DNA of 5,782 nt from Treponema sp. (GCA_031257595.1 JAIROH010000068.1:1-5782); one strand, 5' to 3'; counted from the first letter of the stretch, positions 1 through 5,593 are shown. Program-made: numbers and translations. The notes: generated from the letters alone by a model not told the origin.

Positions 1-1
1 T

Positions 2-247
2 TTTGCCTTTGAGCCGGCCCGGCTGGGAATTATCCGGGCGGCGAATCCCCACAACGAACGTTACCGTATGCGGGCCAATGTCCTGGCCATGGGCTGGTAT
101 GTTCCCGAAGGCAGGGTGCTTCCGCTGGGGGACAACCGGGACAATTCCAACGACGGCCGTTATTTTGGTCCGGTAAAGCTTTCAAAGGTTCTGGGCAGCG
201 GGTCGGTAATTTACTGGCCGTTGGGCAGGATGGGATTTATAAAATGA
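2..247 (+). CDS. lepB: Signal peptidase I, C-terminal fragment (5' end outside window)
   Basis: Membrane-anchored serine protease that removes signal peptides from exported preproteins on the outer face of the cytoplasmic membrane. Only the last 81 residues are present, read in the frame that ends at TGA 245-247. They contain the family's box E signature, LPLGDNRDNSNDGRYFGPV, with the conserved Gly-Asp, Arg and Asn-Ser, followed by the usual closing segment with VIYWPLGRMGFIK. The catalytic Ser and Lys boxes and the N-terminal membrane segment lie upstream of the window, so activity cannot be judged. Box E has DGR where E. coli LepB has DSR, a variant that does not touch the core residues. 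A second signal-peptidase-like gene follows 162 bp downstream in the same orientation, so the two are tandem paralogues. The family assignment is firm from the box E motif; the symbol is the generic one. Confidence 0.9.
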   Translation, partial: FAFEPARLGIIRAANPHNERYRMRANVLAMGWYVPEGRVLPLGDNRDNSNDGRYFGPVKLSKVLGSGSVIYWPLGRMGFIK

Positions 248-249
248 AC

Positions 250-370
250 CTCCTCGTCCTGAAGCTCCCCCGCGAGTTGACGAGCGGGTTCTTGGGTATC
301 AAACCCCACTGCGAATGAACCTTCCTGCCGCAAACGACGGGATATCAGATCATTGCGAATGACGGAAACT
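250..370. repeat. Candidate intergenic repeat between the two signal peptidase genes
   Basis: The gap contains TGCGAATGA twice (310-318 and 354-362, 44 bp apart). It also has nested inverted pairs: CTCGTC 253-258 with GACGAG 279-284, and CCCGC 269-273 with GCGGG 284-288. Read on the - strand it begins CCGTCATTCGCAATGA, which resembles the ends of dispersed intergenic palindromic repeats known in several bacteria (CGTCATTGCGA type). No U-run follows the hairpins, so it is not an obvious terminator. A 69-codon - strand reading frame crosses it (211-420) but is better explained as repeat or shadow sequence. That this is a dispersed family is inference; only one copy is visible here. Confidence 0.35.
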
Positions 371-372
371 GA

Positions 373-387
373 AAAAATTAAATTTTT
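373..387. promoter_or_regulatory. AT-rich palindrome upstream of the second signal peptidase gene
   Basis: AAAAATT-A-AATTTTT is a perfect 7-bp inverted pair around A380, in the only strongly AT-rich stretch of the gap. It lies 23 bp before the ATG at 410 and just upstream of the Shine-Dalgarno AAGGA (399-403, 6-nt spacing). It may be part of a promoter region or a protein site. I could not find a convincing -35/-10 pair, so the role is open. Confidence 0.25.
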
Positions 388-409
388 GAATTTCCTGTAA
401 GGAAAAAGC

Positions 410-1138
410 ATGGCAAACAAGTGGCGTCAATACTCGTATGTAGCTCAAAAAAGTTATTTGCGCAGGATCCGTATAGGACTGTTCTGGGTTTTTGTCTTTT
501 TTGTGTTGTATACGCTGATAACCGGCCTTCTTTTTTCAAACAGGGTGCTTGAAAATGGCGCGATGGAACCCGGCTGTAAGGCGGGAGATCGTTTTATCTT
601 TTCCAACTATACCCTTAACCATATGTTTCGTGACAGAACTTCGTCCAATCTGCCGTTCCGGCGAGGCCAGATCGTGCTGGTGGACAGGGCCGCGACGTTA
701 GGTGAAAAGAAGGGGATTATCAACACCGTTTTGGACGGCATTGTACGGTTCTGTACCCTCCAAAGAATCAGCCTTTTCCCCAAAGAAGACGTGATTTTTA
801 TAAAAAGGGTAATTGCCCTGCCGGGAGATACCGTTTCGCTTAACAACTTTGTCGTTCACGTCAAGCCCGCCGGGGAAAATTACGAATATACCGAATCGGA
901 GCTTTCCGACCGGGATTATGTGCCGGGAATTCCCCAGGTGTCGCTTTTGTGGGACAACTCGATCCCTTTCTCTTCTTCAATGGAATCGATCACCCTTAAA
1001 GCGGATGAATGTTTTGTCCTTTCCGACGACAGGAGCAATACCAACGATTCCCGTACCTGGGGGCCGGCGCCCGCTTCTTCCATTATAGGCAGGGCCCTTG
1101 TCCGCTACTGGCCCCCAACCCGGATTGGGTTTCCCTAG
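410..1138 (+). CDS. Signal peptidase I-like protein lacking the catalytic Ser (Ser to Ala)
   Basis: A 242-residue member of the signal peptidase I (S26) family. One membrane segment spans about residues 22-43, after a basic N-terminus, which predicts the usual N-in anchor. The nucleophile box reads ENGAMEPGCKAGDRF at 49-63: family members have Ser-Met-x-Pro, here it is Ala51-Met-Glu-Pro (codon GCG 560-562). The general-base box is intact, FIKRVIALPGDTV, with Lys132. Box E, SDDRSNTNDSRTWGP (205-219), is recognisable but has Ser for the first Gly. The segment between the Ser and Lys boxes is longer than in E. coli LepB (81 against 55 residues). As read, the protein should not cleave by the Ser/Lys dyad; it could be a regulatory or scaffold paralogue, or a decaying copy, although the frame is open throughout. 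The ATG is supported by AAGGA at 399-403. By eye its 5' part is AT-richer than its neighbours. Family call strong; inactivity is inference. Confidence 0.88.
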   Translation: MANKWRQYSYVAQKSYLRRIRIGLFWVFVFFVLYTLITGLLFSNRVLENGAMEPGCKAGDRFIFSNYTLNHMFRDRTSSNLPFRRGQIVLVDRAATLGEKKGIINTVLDGIVRFCTLQRISLFPKEDVIFIKRVIALPGDTVSLNNFVVHVKPAGENYEYTESELSDRDYVPGIPQVSLLWDNSIPFSSSMESITLKADECFVLSDDRSNTNDSRTWGPAPASSIIGRALVRYWPPTRIGFP

Positions 1139-1141
1139 AGC

Positions 1142-2362
1142 GTGGCGGAGATTTCCCTTTACCTCCATATCCCGTTTTGTAACGCCAAATGCGATTACTG
1201 TGATTTTTATTCCGTTCCCCTGCGGGGACAGGGTTCCCGCGAAAACGTTTACCCTGATCCGCCGGTAAACCGTTACATTGACGTTTTGCTTAAAGAAACG
1301 GAACGGCGTTTTGAAGAACTGCGCCGGGAGGCCGGCCCCGTAGTTGTTCCCACGTTGTATATAGGCGGGGGCACTCCCTCGCTTCTGGGGGCGGCGGGCA
1401 TCGGCCGGCTTTTGGACGGCCTTTTGCCGCTGATCGGCCGGGGCCGCCGGGAAATTACCGTGGAGGCCAATCCCGAATCCGCCGGAACCGCTTTTCTGCG
1501 GGCCTGCGCCGATCGCGGGGTAAACCGCCTTTCCCTGGGTATACAGAGTTTCTGTGAGCCGGTCCGGCGGGCCGCCGGCAGACAGGGCGCTCTTGCGCCG
1601 GAAAACCTTGAGGCCGCCTCGGAAATCTTCGGCCCCGGCCTGTCCCTGGATCTGATGACCGGTCTTCCCGGCCAGAGCGCCGGCGGCCTGCTTGCCGACA
1701 TAGACCGCGCCGTTTCGTTAGGGCCCGGTCACGTTTCCCTTTACAGTCTGACGGTTGAGGAAGGGACGCCGCTTGCCGGGCGTTTGGGGCAGACTGTTCT
1801 TCCTTCCGCCGGCGAGGCCGATCTGCTTTGGCTTGCCGGACGGGACGCCCTGATAAAGGCCGGGTACGAACAGTACGAAGTGTCGAATTTTGCCCTGCCG
1901 GGAAAACGATGCGCCCATAACATCCGGTACTGGCTTATGCAAGACTGGATCGGCGTCGGCTGCGCGGCTTCCGGTACGATCATCGACGGGGAACAGGCGG
2001 ATATCCGTGGCAGGCGCAGCGGCTATGCTCCCGATCTGAACGCCTTTCTTGCCGATCCCGCGTCATGCGTTACTGTCGAAGAACTGAGCAGACCTACCCT
2101 TGTAAAGGAAAGCATTCTTATGGGGTTCCGTTACACAGAAGGCCCCTGTCCGGAACTGTTTCGACGGCGTTTTGGCCTTGGCGTTGAAGAAGCCGTTCCG
2201 CGTACACTGGAAAAATGGCGGGCTTTGGATCTTCGGGGAATTGTAACGCGGGGGCCGGCGCTCAGGGCCGGCAAAACGGCGTTAACCGCCGAAGGTCTGC
2301 TGTTCCTCAACCGGTTTTTACTGGACTGTTTTGAGGAACTGGATACGCGGGCCCCTCGATAA
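1142..2362 (+). CDS. hemW: HemW-type radical SAM protein (haem chaperone, formerly HemN-like)
   Basis: Cytosolic radical SAM protein of the HemW group, thought to bind haem and deliver it to haem proteins; long misannotated as oxygen-independent coproporphyrinogen oxidase. The N-terminus has HIPFCNAKCDYCDF (9-22), with Cys13, Cys17 and Cys20 for the 4Fe-4S cluster. The Asp-Phe after the last Cys favours HemW, because true HemN has a further Cys there. Other landmarks are GGGTPS (75-80) for SAM binding, EANPES (108-113), GIQSF (133-137) and the HemW signature HNIRYW (259-264). The C-terminal HemW domain follows, for 406 residues in all, normal length. The start is GTG, one codon after the upstream TAG and in the same frame. 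No good Shine-Dalgarno is visible, so translation is probably coupled to the upstream gene. The GTG cannot be moved far: the stop lies two codons before it and the CxxxCxxC motif begins at residue 13. Haem transfer itself is known for only a few homologues. Confidence 0.92.
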   Translation: MAEISLYLHIPFCNAKCDYCDFYSVPLRGQGSRENVYPDPPVNRYIDVLLKETERRFEELRREAGPVVVPTLYIGGGTPSLLGAAGIGRLLDGLLPLIGRGRREITVEANPESAGTAFLRACADRGVNRLSLGIQSFCEPVRRAAGRQGALAPENLEAASEIFGPGLSLDLMTGLPGQSAGGLLADIDRAVSLGPGHVSLYSLTVEEGTPLAGRLGQTVLPSAGEADLLWLAGRDALIKAGYEQYEVSNFALPGKRCAHNIRYWLMQDWIGVGCAASGTIIDGEQADIRGRRSGYAPDLNAFLADPASCVTVEELSRPTLVKESILMGFRYTEGPCPELFRRRFGLGVEEAVPRTLEKWRALDLRGIVTRGPALRAGKTALTAEGLLFLNRFLLDCFEELDTRAPR

Positions 2363-2410
2363 ATTTTTACAGGTGTTTTTTCGTTTTTGGAACATAGACT
2401 GAAAATTACC

Positions 2411-2446
2411 GCCGCCGGCCATACCGGTTTCCCCGCGGCCCCTTTT
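2411..2446 (+). terminator. Weak candidate terminator after hemW
   Basis: GCCGC (2411-2415) can pair with GCGGC (2435-2439), or CCGG 2415-2418 with CCGG 2424-2427, followed by CCCCTTTT (T2443-2446). The U-run is only four long and the stem is interrupted, so efficiency would be low. It lies in the 101-bp gap that separates hemW from ruvA, the only sizeable break between complete genes. Confidence 0.3.
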
Positions 2447-2448
2447 CG

Positions 2449-2457
2449 TGATACGAT
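2449..2457 (+). promoter_or_regulatory. Candidate extended -10 promoter for ruvA-ruvB-queA
   Basis: TGATACGAT matches the extended -10 pattern TGnTAnnnT (TG 2449-2450, hexamer TACGAT 2452-2457). The -35 region at 17-18 bp spacing (TTCCCC or TTTCCC) is poor, as is common for extended -10 promoters. The expected start point, about 7 nt beyond the hexamer, coincides with the A of the ruvA ATG at 2464. Assignment is by pattern only. Confidence 0.35.
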
Positions 2458-2463
2458 TGCTTT

Positions 2464-3057
2464 ATGTTTAACAGTCTTCGGGGAACGATAACCGAAAAAC
2501 TTGCGGATTCCCTCAGAATCGAAACCGGCGGTGTTGAATGGGATATTTCCTGTCCCGCGCTTGATATGGAGGCGTTTCCCGAACCGGGCGGGGAGGGCAG
2601 GGTGTTTACCTGGCTTTACCACCGGGAAGATCAAATGAAACTTTTCGGTTTTTCAGGTGAGAGACGGCGGACGACGTTTCTTGAACTGTTAAAGGTTGAA
2701 GGAGTGGGACCAAAAGGCGCGCTCAGGATCATGGGCGGAATTGGTCAGGACGATCTTGAAGCGGCTCTTGAAAACGAGGATATTGGGCGGCTTGAAGCCG
2801 TTCCAGGCCTGGGAAAAAAGACCGCCCAGAAAATGATACTTGCGTTGAGGGGTAAACTTGCCGCCGTGTCTCCGGCCGCGGAAGCCGCGTCGCCTTACGG
2901 GGAACTTGCCGCCGCCCTGGCCGAAATGGGCTACGACAGGAAGCGGGTCGTCGAAGCCCTGGCAAAGGCCGACGCGGAACTTGACGTTTCGGTAAAGGGC
3001 GCCGAACGGGAACAGCTTCTGTTTAAGCGGGTCATTGTCTCCTTAAGCGGGGCGTGA
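2464..3057 (+). CDS. ruvA: Holliday junction branch migration protein RuvA
   Basis: RuvA tetramers bind four-way DNA junctions and load the RuvB motor for branch migration during recombinational repair. The 197 residues match the family length. The N-terminal OB-fold domain (about 1-64) begins MFNSLRGTI, the normal RuvA start, and includes HREDQMKLFGF (53-63), where Glu55-Asp56 match the acidic pin of E. coli RuvA. Two helix-hairpin-helix motifs follow: LLKVEGVGPKGALRIMGG (75-92) and LEAVPGLGKKTAQKMIL (110-126). After an Ala/Pro-rich linker (about 132-144), domain III (about 146-197), which contacts RuvB, contains ALAEMGYDRKRVVEAL. The ATG has no purine-rich Shine-Dalgarno upstream, and the candidate promoter sits directly before it, so the transcript may be leaderless. 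ruvB begins 23 bp after the stop. Identity is secure. Confidence 0.97.
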   Translation: MFNSLRGTITEKLADSLRIETGGVEWDISCPALDMEAFPEPGGEGRVFTWLYHREDQMKLFGFSGERRRTTFLELLKVEGVGPKGALRIMGGIGQDDLEAALENEDIGRLEAVPGLGKKTAQKMILALRGKLAAVSPAAEAASPYGELAAALAEMGYDRKRVVEALAKADAELDVSVKGAEREQLLFKRVIVSLSGA

Positions 3058-3080
3058 GCGGCAGGATCAGGGCATAGTCG

Positions 3081-4208
3081 ATGGCAAAAGCAAAAGAAAC
3101 GGAAAATATACCCGGTTGGGAAAAAGGGATCGTCCATCCTGAAAACAGGGAAGGGGATGAAAAGGACATTTCCCTTCGCCCGAAAACCCTCGACGAATTT
3201 CTCGGCCAGAAAACGATGAAAGAAAACCTTTCGGTTTTTATCAAAGCGGCCAAAGAACGGAACGAAAGCCTGGATCATCTTTTTCTGATAGGGCCGCCGG
3301 GGCTTGGCAAAACCACGCTGGCCCAGGTTGTGGCCCGTGAACTTGGCGTTGACTTTAAAGTAACTTCCGCCCCGGCCCTGGACAAGCCGAAGGACCTTGC
3401 GGGGATCCTCACGACGGTTACCGAAAAGGCCGTTTTTTTTATCGACGAAATTCACCGCCTTAAACCGGCTATCGAAGAAATGTTGTATATCGCGATGGAA
3501 GACTACGAGCTTGACTGGATCATAGGCCAGGGCCCCAGCGCGAGAACCATCCGGATACCTGTTCAGCCTTTTACCCTTGTGGGGGCGACCACCAAAGCGG
3601 GAAACGTCGCCAGCCCCCTGATAAGCCGTTTTGGCATTACCTGCCGTTTTTCTTTTTACGACAGCGCCGACATGGAAGCAATAGTCCGCCGTTCCGCGGG
3701 GATACTGAAGACGGCTATTGACGATGACGCCGCGGTCCTCCTCGCCGCTTCTTCCCGGGGCACTCCCCGGGTGGCGAACCGCCTGCTCAGGCGCATGCGG
3801 GACTTTGCCCAGGTCGGCGTTTCAGCGGGCCGCGGCCCCACAGGAAACGCGGCGCATGAGGATCCGCCGGCCGCGGCGGTTGGTCCGGCCGGTGGCCGGA
3901 TAAGCAGGGCCGTGGTGGAAGAAGGACTTAAACGGCTTGAAATCGACAACCTGGGCCTGGAAAAACACGACAGGGAAATCCTCAAGGTGATCATTGAGCG
4001 TTACAACGGAGGGCCTGTCGGCGCCGAAACCCTGGCGATTTCCGTGGGGGAAGCGGTAGACACCCTGGAAGATTACTACGAGCCGTATCTGATACAGGCG
4101 GGTCTTCTTCAGCGTACTTCCCGGGGCAGAGTCGTAACCGGTCCGGGCTACAAACATCTGGGCCTTCAAAAACCGGCCGCTGTGCCCGGCGAAACGTTCC
4201 TTTTTTAG
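3081..4208 (+). CDS. ruvB: Holliday junction branch migration ATPase RuvB
   Basis: AAA+ hexameric motor that pulls DNA through the RuvA-bound junction. In order: the family N-terminal block with LRPKTLDEFLGQ (32-43), Walker A GPPGLGKTT (71-79), Walker B FFIDEIHRL (119-127), the GQGPSART loop (149-156), sensor 1 LVGATTKAG (166-174), arginine finger Arg183 in ISRFG, and sensor 2 GTPRVANRLLRR (227-238). The C-terminal winged helix (about 292-355) carries GGPVGAETLA and EPYLIQAGLLQRTSRGR. All catalytic motifs are intact. At 375 residues it is longer than the usual 335-350, mainly because of an Ala/Gly/Pro-rich insert at about 247-273, between the AAA+ lid and the winged-helix domain, plus a short N-terminal extension. 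The ATG has AGGG at 3069-3072, spacing 8. An earlier in-frame GTG (3054) is cut off by TAG 3075-3077. It sits between ruvA and queA with 23- and 8-bp gaps, so all three are likely co-transcribed. Confidence 0.97.
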   Translation: MAKAKETENIPGWEKGIVHPENREGDEKDISLRPKTLDEFLGQKTMKENLSVFIKAAKERNESLDHLFLIGPPGLGKTTLAQVVARELGVDFKVTSAPALDKPKDLAGILTTVTEKAVFFIDEIHRLKPAIEEMLYIAMEDYELDWIIGQGPSARTIRIPVQPFTLVGATTKAGNVASPLISRFGITCRFSFYDSADMEAIVRRSAGILKTAIDDDAAVLLAASSRGTPRVANRLLRRMRDFAQVGVSAGRGPTGNAAHEDPPAAAVGPAGGRISRAVVEEGLKRLEIDNLGLEKHDREILKVIIERYNGGPVGAETLAISVGEAVDTLEDYYEPYLIQAGLLQRTSRGRVVTGPGYKHLGLQKPAAVPGETFLF

Positions 4209-4216
4209 GTTCCGGC

Positions 4217-5305
4217 ATGAAAACCAGCGATTTTTTCTTTGAGCTACCCGAAAATCTTATCGCCCAGTACCCTCCGGCCGAGCGGGGAAAGAGCCGGCTT
4301 ATGGTACTCGACAGGCTGACCGGAAAACGCGAACACCGCGTGGCGGAAGAATTCCCCGCCGTTCTTGCCGGGCGTTTCGGCGGGCCGGGCCGTGTCCTTT
4401 TGGTGTTCAACAATTCACGGGTACGCAAGGCCCGGCTTCCGGGCCGTTCCGCGGCGACGGGGGCGGCGGCGGAATTTCTTCTTGTAAACCGCGTTGATTC
4501 CCTCTCCTGGCGTACCCTGGTGGAAAAATCAAAACGGAAAAAGCCCGGAAGCCGCTATGTGTTTTCGGGCGGCGTGGAAGCGGAAATCGTCGATGCCGAA
4601 ACCGCCGGGTCCGGATATTCGGAGAACCCCGGATTCCGCTGCCTGCGTTTTGACGCGCCGATAGACGACGACTGGCTTGACAACTACGGTCATGTTCCGC
4701 TTCCGCCCTACATCACAAGGCCCGACGAGGTTTCCGACAGCGAGCGCTATCAAACGGTCTATGCCGACAGAAACGCGGCTTCCGCCCTGGGGCCGGGCGC
4801 TTCCGCCGCCGCGCCGACCGCGGGACTTCACTTTACCGAAAGAATGCTCACGGAACTTGCCGCGGCCGGCATTGAGACGGCTTTTGTGACGCTTCATGTG
4901 GGGCTTGGGACTTTTTTACCGGTACGCGGCGAAAACATCGAAGACCATCTGATGCACGAAGAAGTCTACAGTATCGGTGAAGACGCGGCCGGAAAGATCA
5001 ACGCGGCGAAAGCCGGGGGAAAAAAGATTATCGCCGTGGGAACCACAAGCGTCCGTACGCTGGAATCCGCCTGGGGTTCCGCGGGAATACGGGCGGGTGA
5101 GGGGACTACGTCGATTTTTATTTATCCGGGTTACCGGTTTAGGGCCGTGGACGGGCTTTTTACCAACTTCCATACTCCCGGCTCAACCCTGCTTATGCTG
5201 GTATCCGCTTTTGCCGGACGGGAACTTATCCTTGAAAGCTATGCCGAGGCGATCCGCGAAAGTTACCGTTTTTTCAGCTACGGCGACGCAATGTTGATTT
5301 GTTGA
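4217..5305 (+). CDS. queA: S-adenosylmethionine:tRNA ribosyltransferase-isomerase QueA
   Basis: Transfers and isomerises the ribosyl part of SAM onto preQ1 at position 34 of GUN-anticodon tRNAs, giving epoxyqueuosine. The 362 residues cover the family end to end: MKTSDFFFELPENLIAQYP at the N-terminus, FNNSRVRKARLPGR (64-77, usual form NDTRVIPARL), PLPPYITRP (161-169), ERYQTVYA (176-183), AAPTAGLHFT (198-207), TLHVGLGTFLPV (225-236), HLMHEE (244-249), AVGTTSVRTLES (273-284), TNFHTPGSTLLMLVSAFAG (316-334) and the terminal YRFFSYGDAMLI (350-361). A short Ala/Gly-rich stretch at about 186-196 lengthens the usual link between the YA and AAPTAGLHF motifs by about 7 residues. The ATG is 8 bp after the ruvB stop; AGG at 4207-4209 overlaps that stop codon and gives 7-nt spacing, so the genes are probably translationally coupled. 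Pairing of queA with ruvAB is a common bacterial arrangement and has no direct functional link that I can see. Confidence 0.97.
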   Translation: MKTSDFFFELPENLIAQYPPAERGKSRLMVLDRLTGKREHRVAEEFPAVLAGRFGGPGRVLLVFNNSRVRKARLPGRSAATGAAAEFLLVNRVDSLSWRTLVEKSKRKKPGSRYVFSGGVEAEIVDAETAGSGYSENPGFRCLRFDAPIDDDWLDNYGHVPLPPYITRPDEVSDSERYQTVYADRNAASALGPGASAAAPTAGLHFTERMLTELAAAGIETAFVTLHVGLGTFLPVRGENIEDHLMHEEVYSIGEDAAGKINAAKAGGKKIIAVGTTSVRTLESAWGSAGIRAGEGTTSIFIYPGYRFRAVDGLFTNFHTPGSTLLMLVSAFAGRELILESYAEAIRESYRFFSYGDAMLIC

Positions 5306-5330
5306 CACAGAACACTAGTGTTCTTAAAAT
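5302..5330 (+). promoter_or_regulatory. Near-consensus sigma-70 promoter at the queA stop
   Basis: TTGACA (5302-5307) and TAAAAT (5325-5330) are separated by exactly 17 bp, five of six bases matching at the -10 and all six at the -35. The -35 overlaps the queA stop codon TGA (5303-5305). A start near 5337 would give a transcript that enters the inverted repeat and meets the terminator at 5458-5500, so the product would be a short non-coding RNA of about 160 nt. Whether it is used is not visible from sequence. Confidence 0.5.
5309..5324. promoter_or_regulatory. Perfect 16-bp palindrome AGAACACTAGTGTTCT in the promoter spacer
   Basis: AGAACACT/AGTGTTCT is perfectly self-complementary and fills 16 of the 17 bp between the candidate -35 and -10 hexamers, the classical position of a repressor operator. 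CAGAACACTAG occurs again at 5583-5593, 275 bp downstream. It could instead mark the junction of a mobile element end. It is not a match to the B. subtilis LexA box, which has four rather than six bases between GAAC and GTTC. Confidence 0.45.
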
Positions 5331-5365
5331 ACAGACCTTATTCAACAGATAAAAGTCTACTCGTA

Positions 5366-5592
5366 TAGTTTTGGCTAAATCAAAGAACGGATATTGTCTT
5401 TAGTTCGCGTCGCCGGGATTTTGGCAGGCACACCTGCAAAAAAGTATCGCGGGGTGGCCGCAAAAACTGACCCGGACTTGTCCGGGGTGGTTTTTTGCGG
5501 ACAGGACCCCAAACTTTTTTGTGTGACTGCCTCGATAATCAGCGACGCGGACGAAAGCTATCATTATGGCATTTGATTTTGCCAGAACACTA
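5366..5592. repeat. Long imperfect inverted repeat (foldback, MITE-like element)
   Basis: The two halves of this stretch are imperfect reverse complements of each other. Matching blocks, from outside in: TGGCTAAATCAAA 5372-5384 with 5572-5584 (12 of 13); TTTAGTTCGCGTCGC 5399-5413 with 5542-5556 (13 of 15); GGCAG-CACAC 5423-5433 with 5521-5531; AAAAAAGT near 5438-5444 with 5513-5520; GGGGT 5451-5455 with 5506-5510; then the terminator hairpin in the centre. Weaker pairing (TAGT.TT) continues out to about 5366 and 5592. A 60-codon TTG-started frame across it (5394-5576) has no coding character. It may be a non-autonomous mobile element, the end of the neighbouring insertion sequence, or a structured RNA. 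Together with the promoter upstream it accounts for the 387 bp between queA and the transposase end; I see no gene there. Confidence 0.65.
5458..5500. terminator. Bidirectional Rho-independent terminator
   Basis: Core stem CCCGGAC (5471-5477) with GTCCGGG (5480-5486), extended through wobble pairs to CCGCAAAAAC (5458-5467) with GTTTTTTGCGG (5490-5500). On the + strand T5491-5496 forms the U-run; on the - strand A5462-5466 gives a U-run of five. It can therefore end transcripts from queA and from the convergent transposase gene. It is also the centre of the long inverted repeat. Confidence 0.75.
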
Positions 5593-5593
5593 G

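Noticed and set aside
248..409. CRISPR or tRNA in the first gap
   Set aside because: Only two 9-bp repeats, no regular spacer array, and no cloverleaf or T-loop consensus.
211..420. 69-codon - strand frame across the gap between the signal peptidase genes
   Set aside because: It overlaps the ends of both + strand genes, has no Shine-Dalgarno and no recognisable domain, and lies over repeat-like sequence.
1273..1701. Long - strand frame inside hemW
   Set aside because: Antisense shadow of a high-GC gene; the + strand has the conserved radical SAM motifs throughout.
2131..2634. 167-codon - strand frame over the hemW end and ruvA start
   Set aside because: It spans two firmly identified + strand genes and shows no family features.
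3054..3080. Earlier GTG start for ruvB overlapping the ruvA stop
   Set aside because: The frame from that GTG meets TAG at 3075-3077 before the ATG at 3081.
2931..3455. 174-codon - strand frame over the ruvA end and ruvB start
   Set aside because: Shadow of ruvA/ruvB with no start signal or recognised motif.
3991..4428. 145-codon - strand frame over the ruvB/queA junction
   Set aside because: Arg/Pro-rich translation typical of antisense high-GC frames, over conserved genes.
5309..5324. Palindrome as a LexA (SOS) box, given ruvAB in the operon
   Set aside because: The spacing between GAAC and GTTC is six, not four, and it lies after queA instead of before ruvA.
5394..5576. 60-codon frame (TTG start) downstream of queA
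   Set aside because: It lies inside the inverted repeat and crosses the terminator hairpin; no ribosome site and no protein character.
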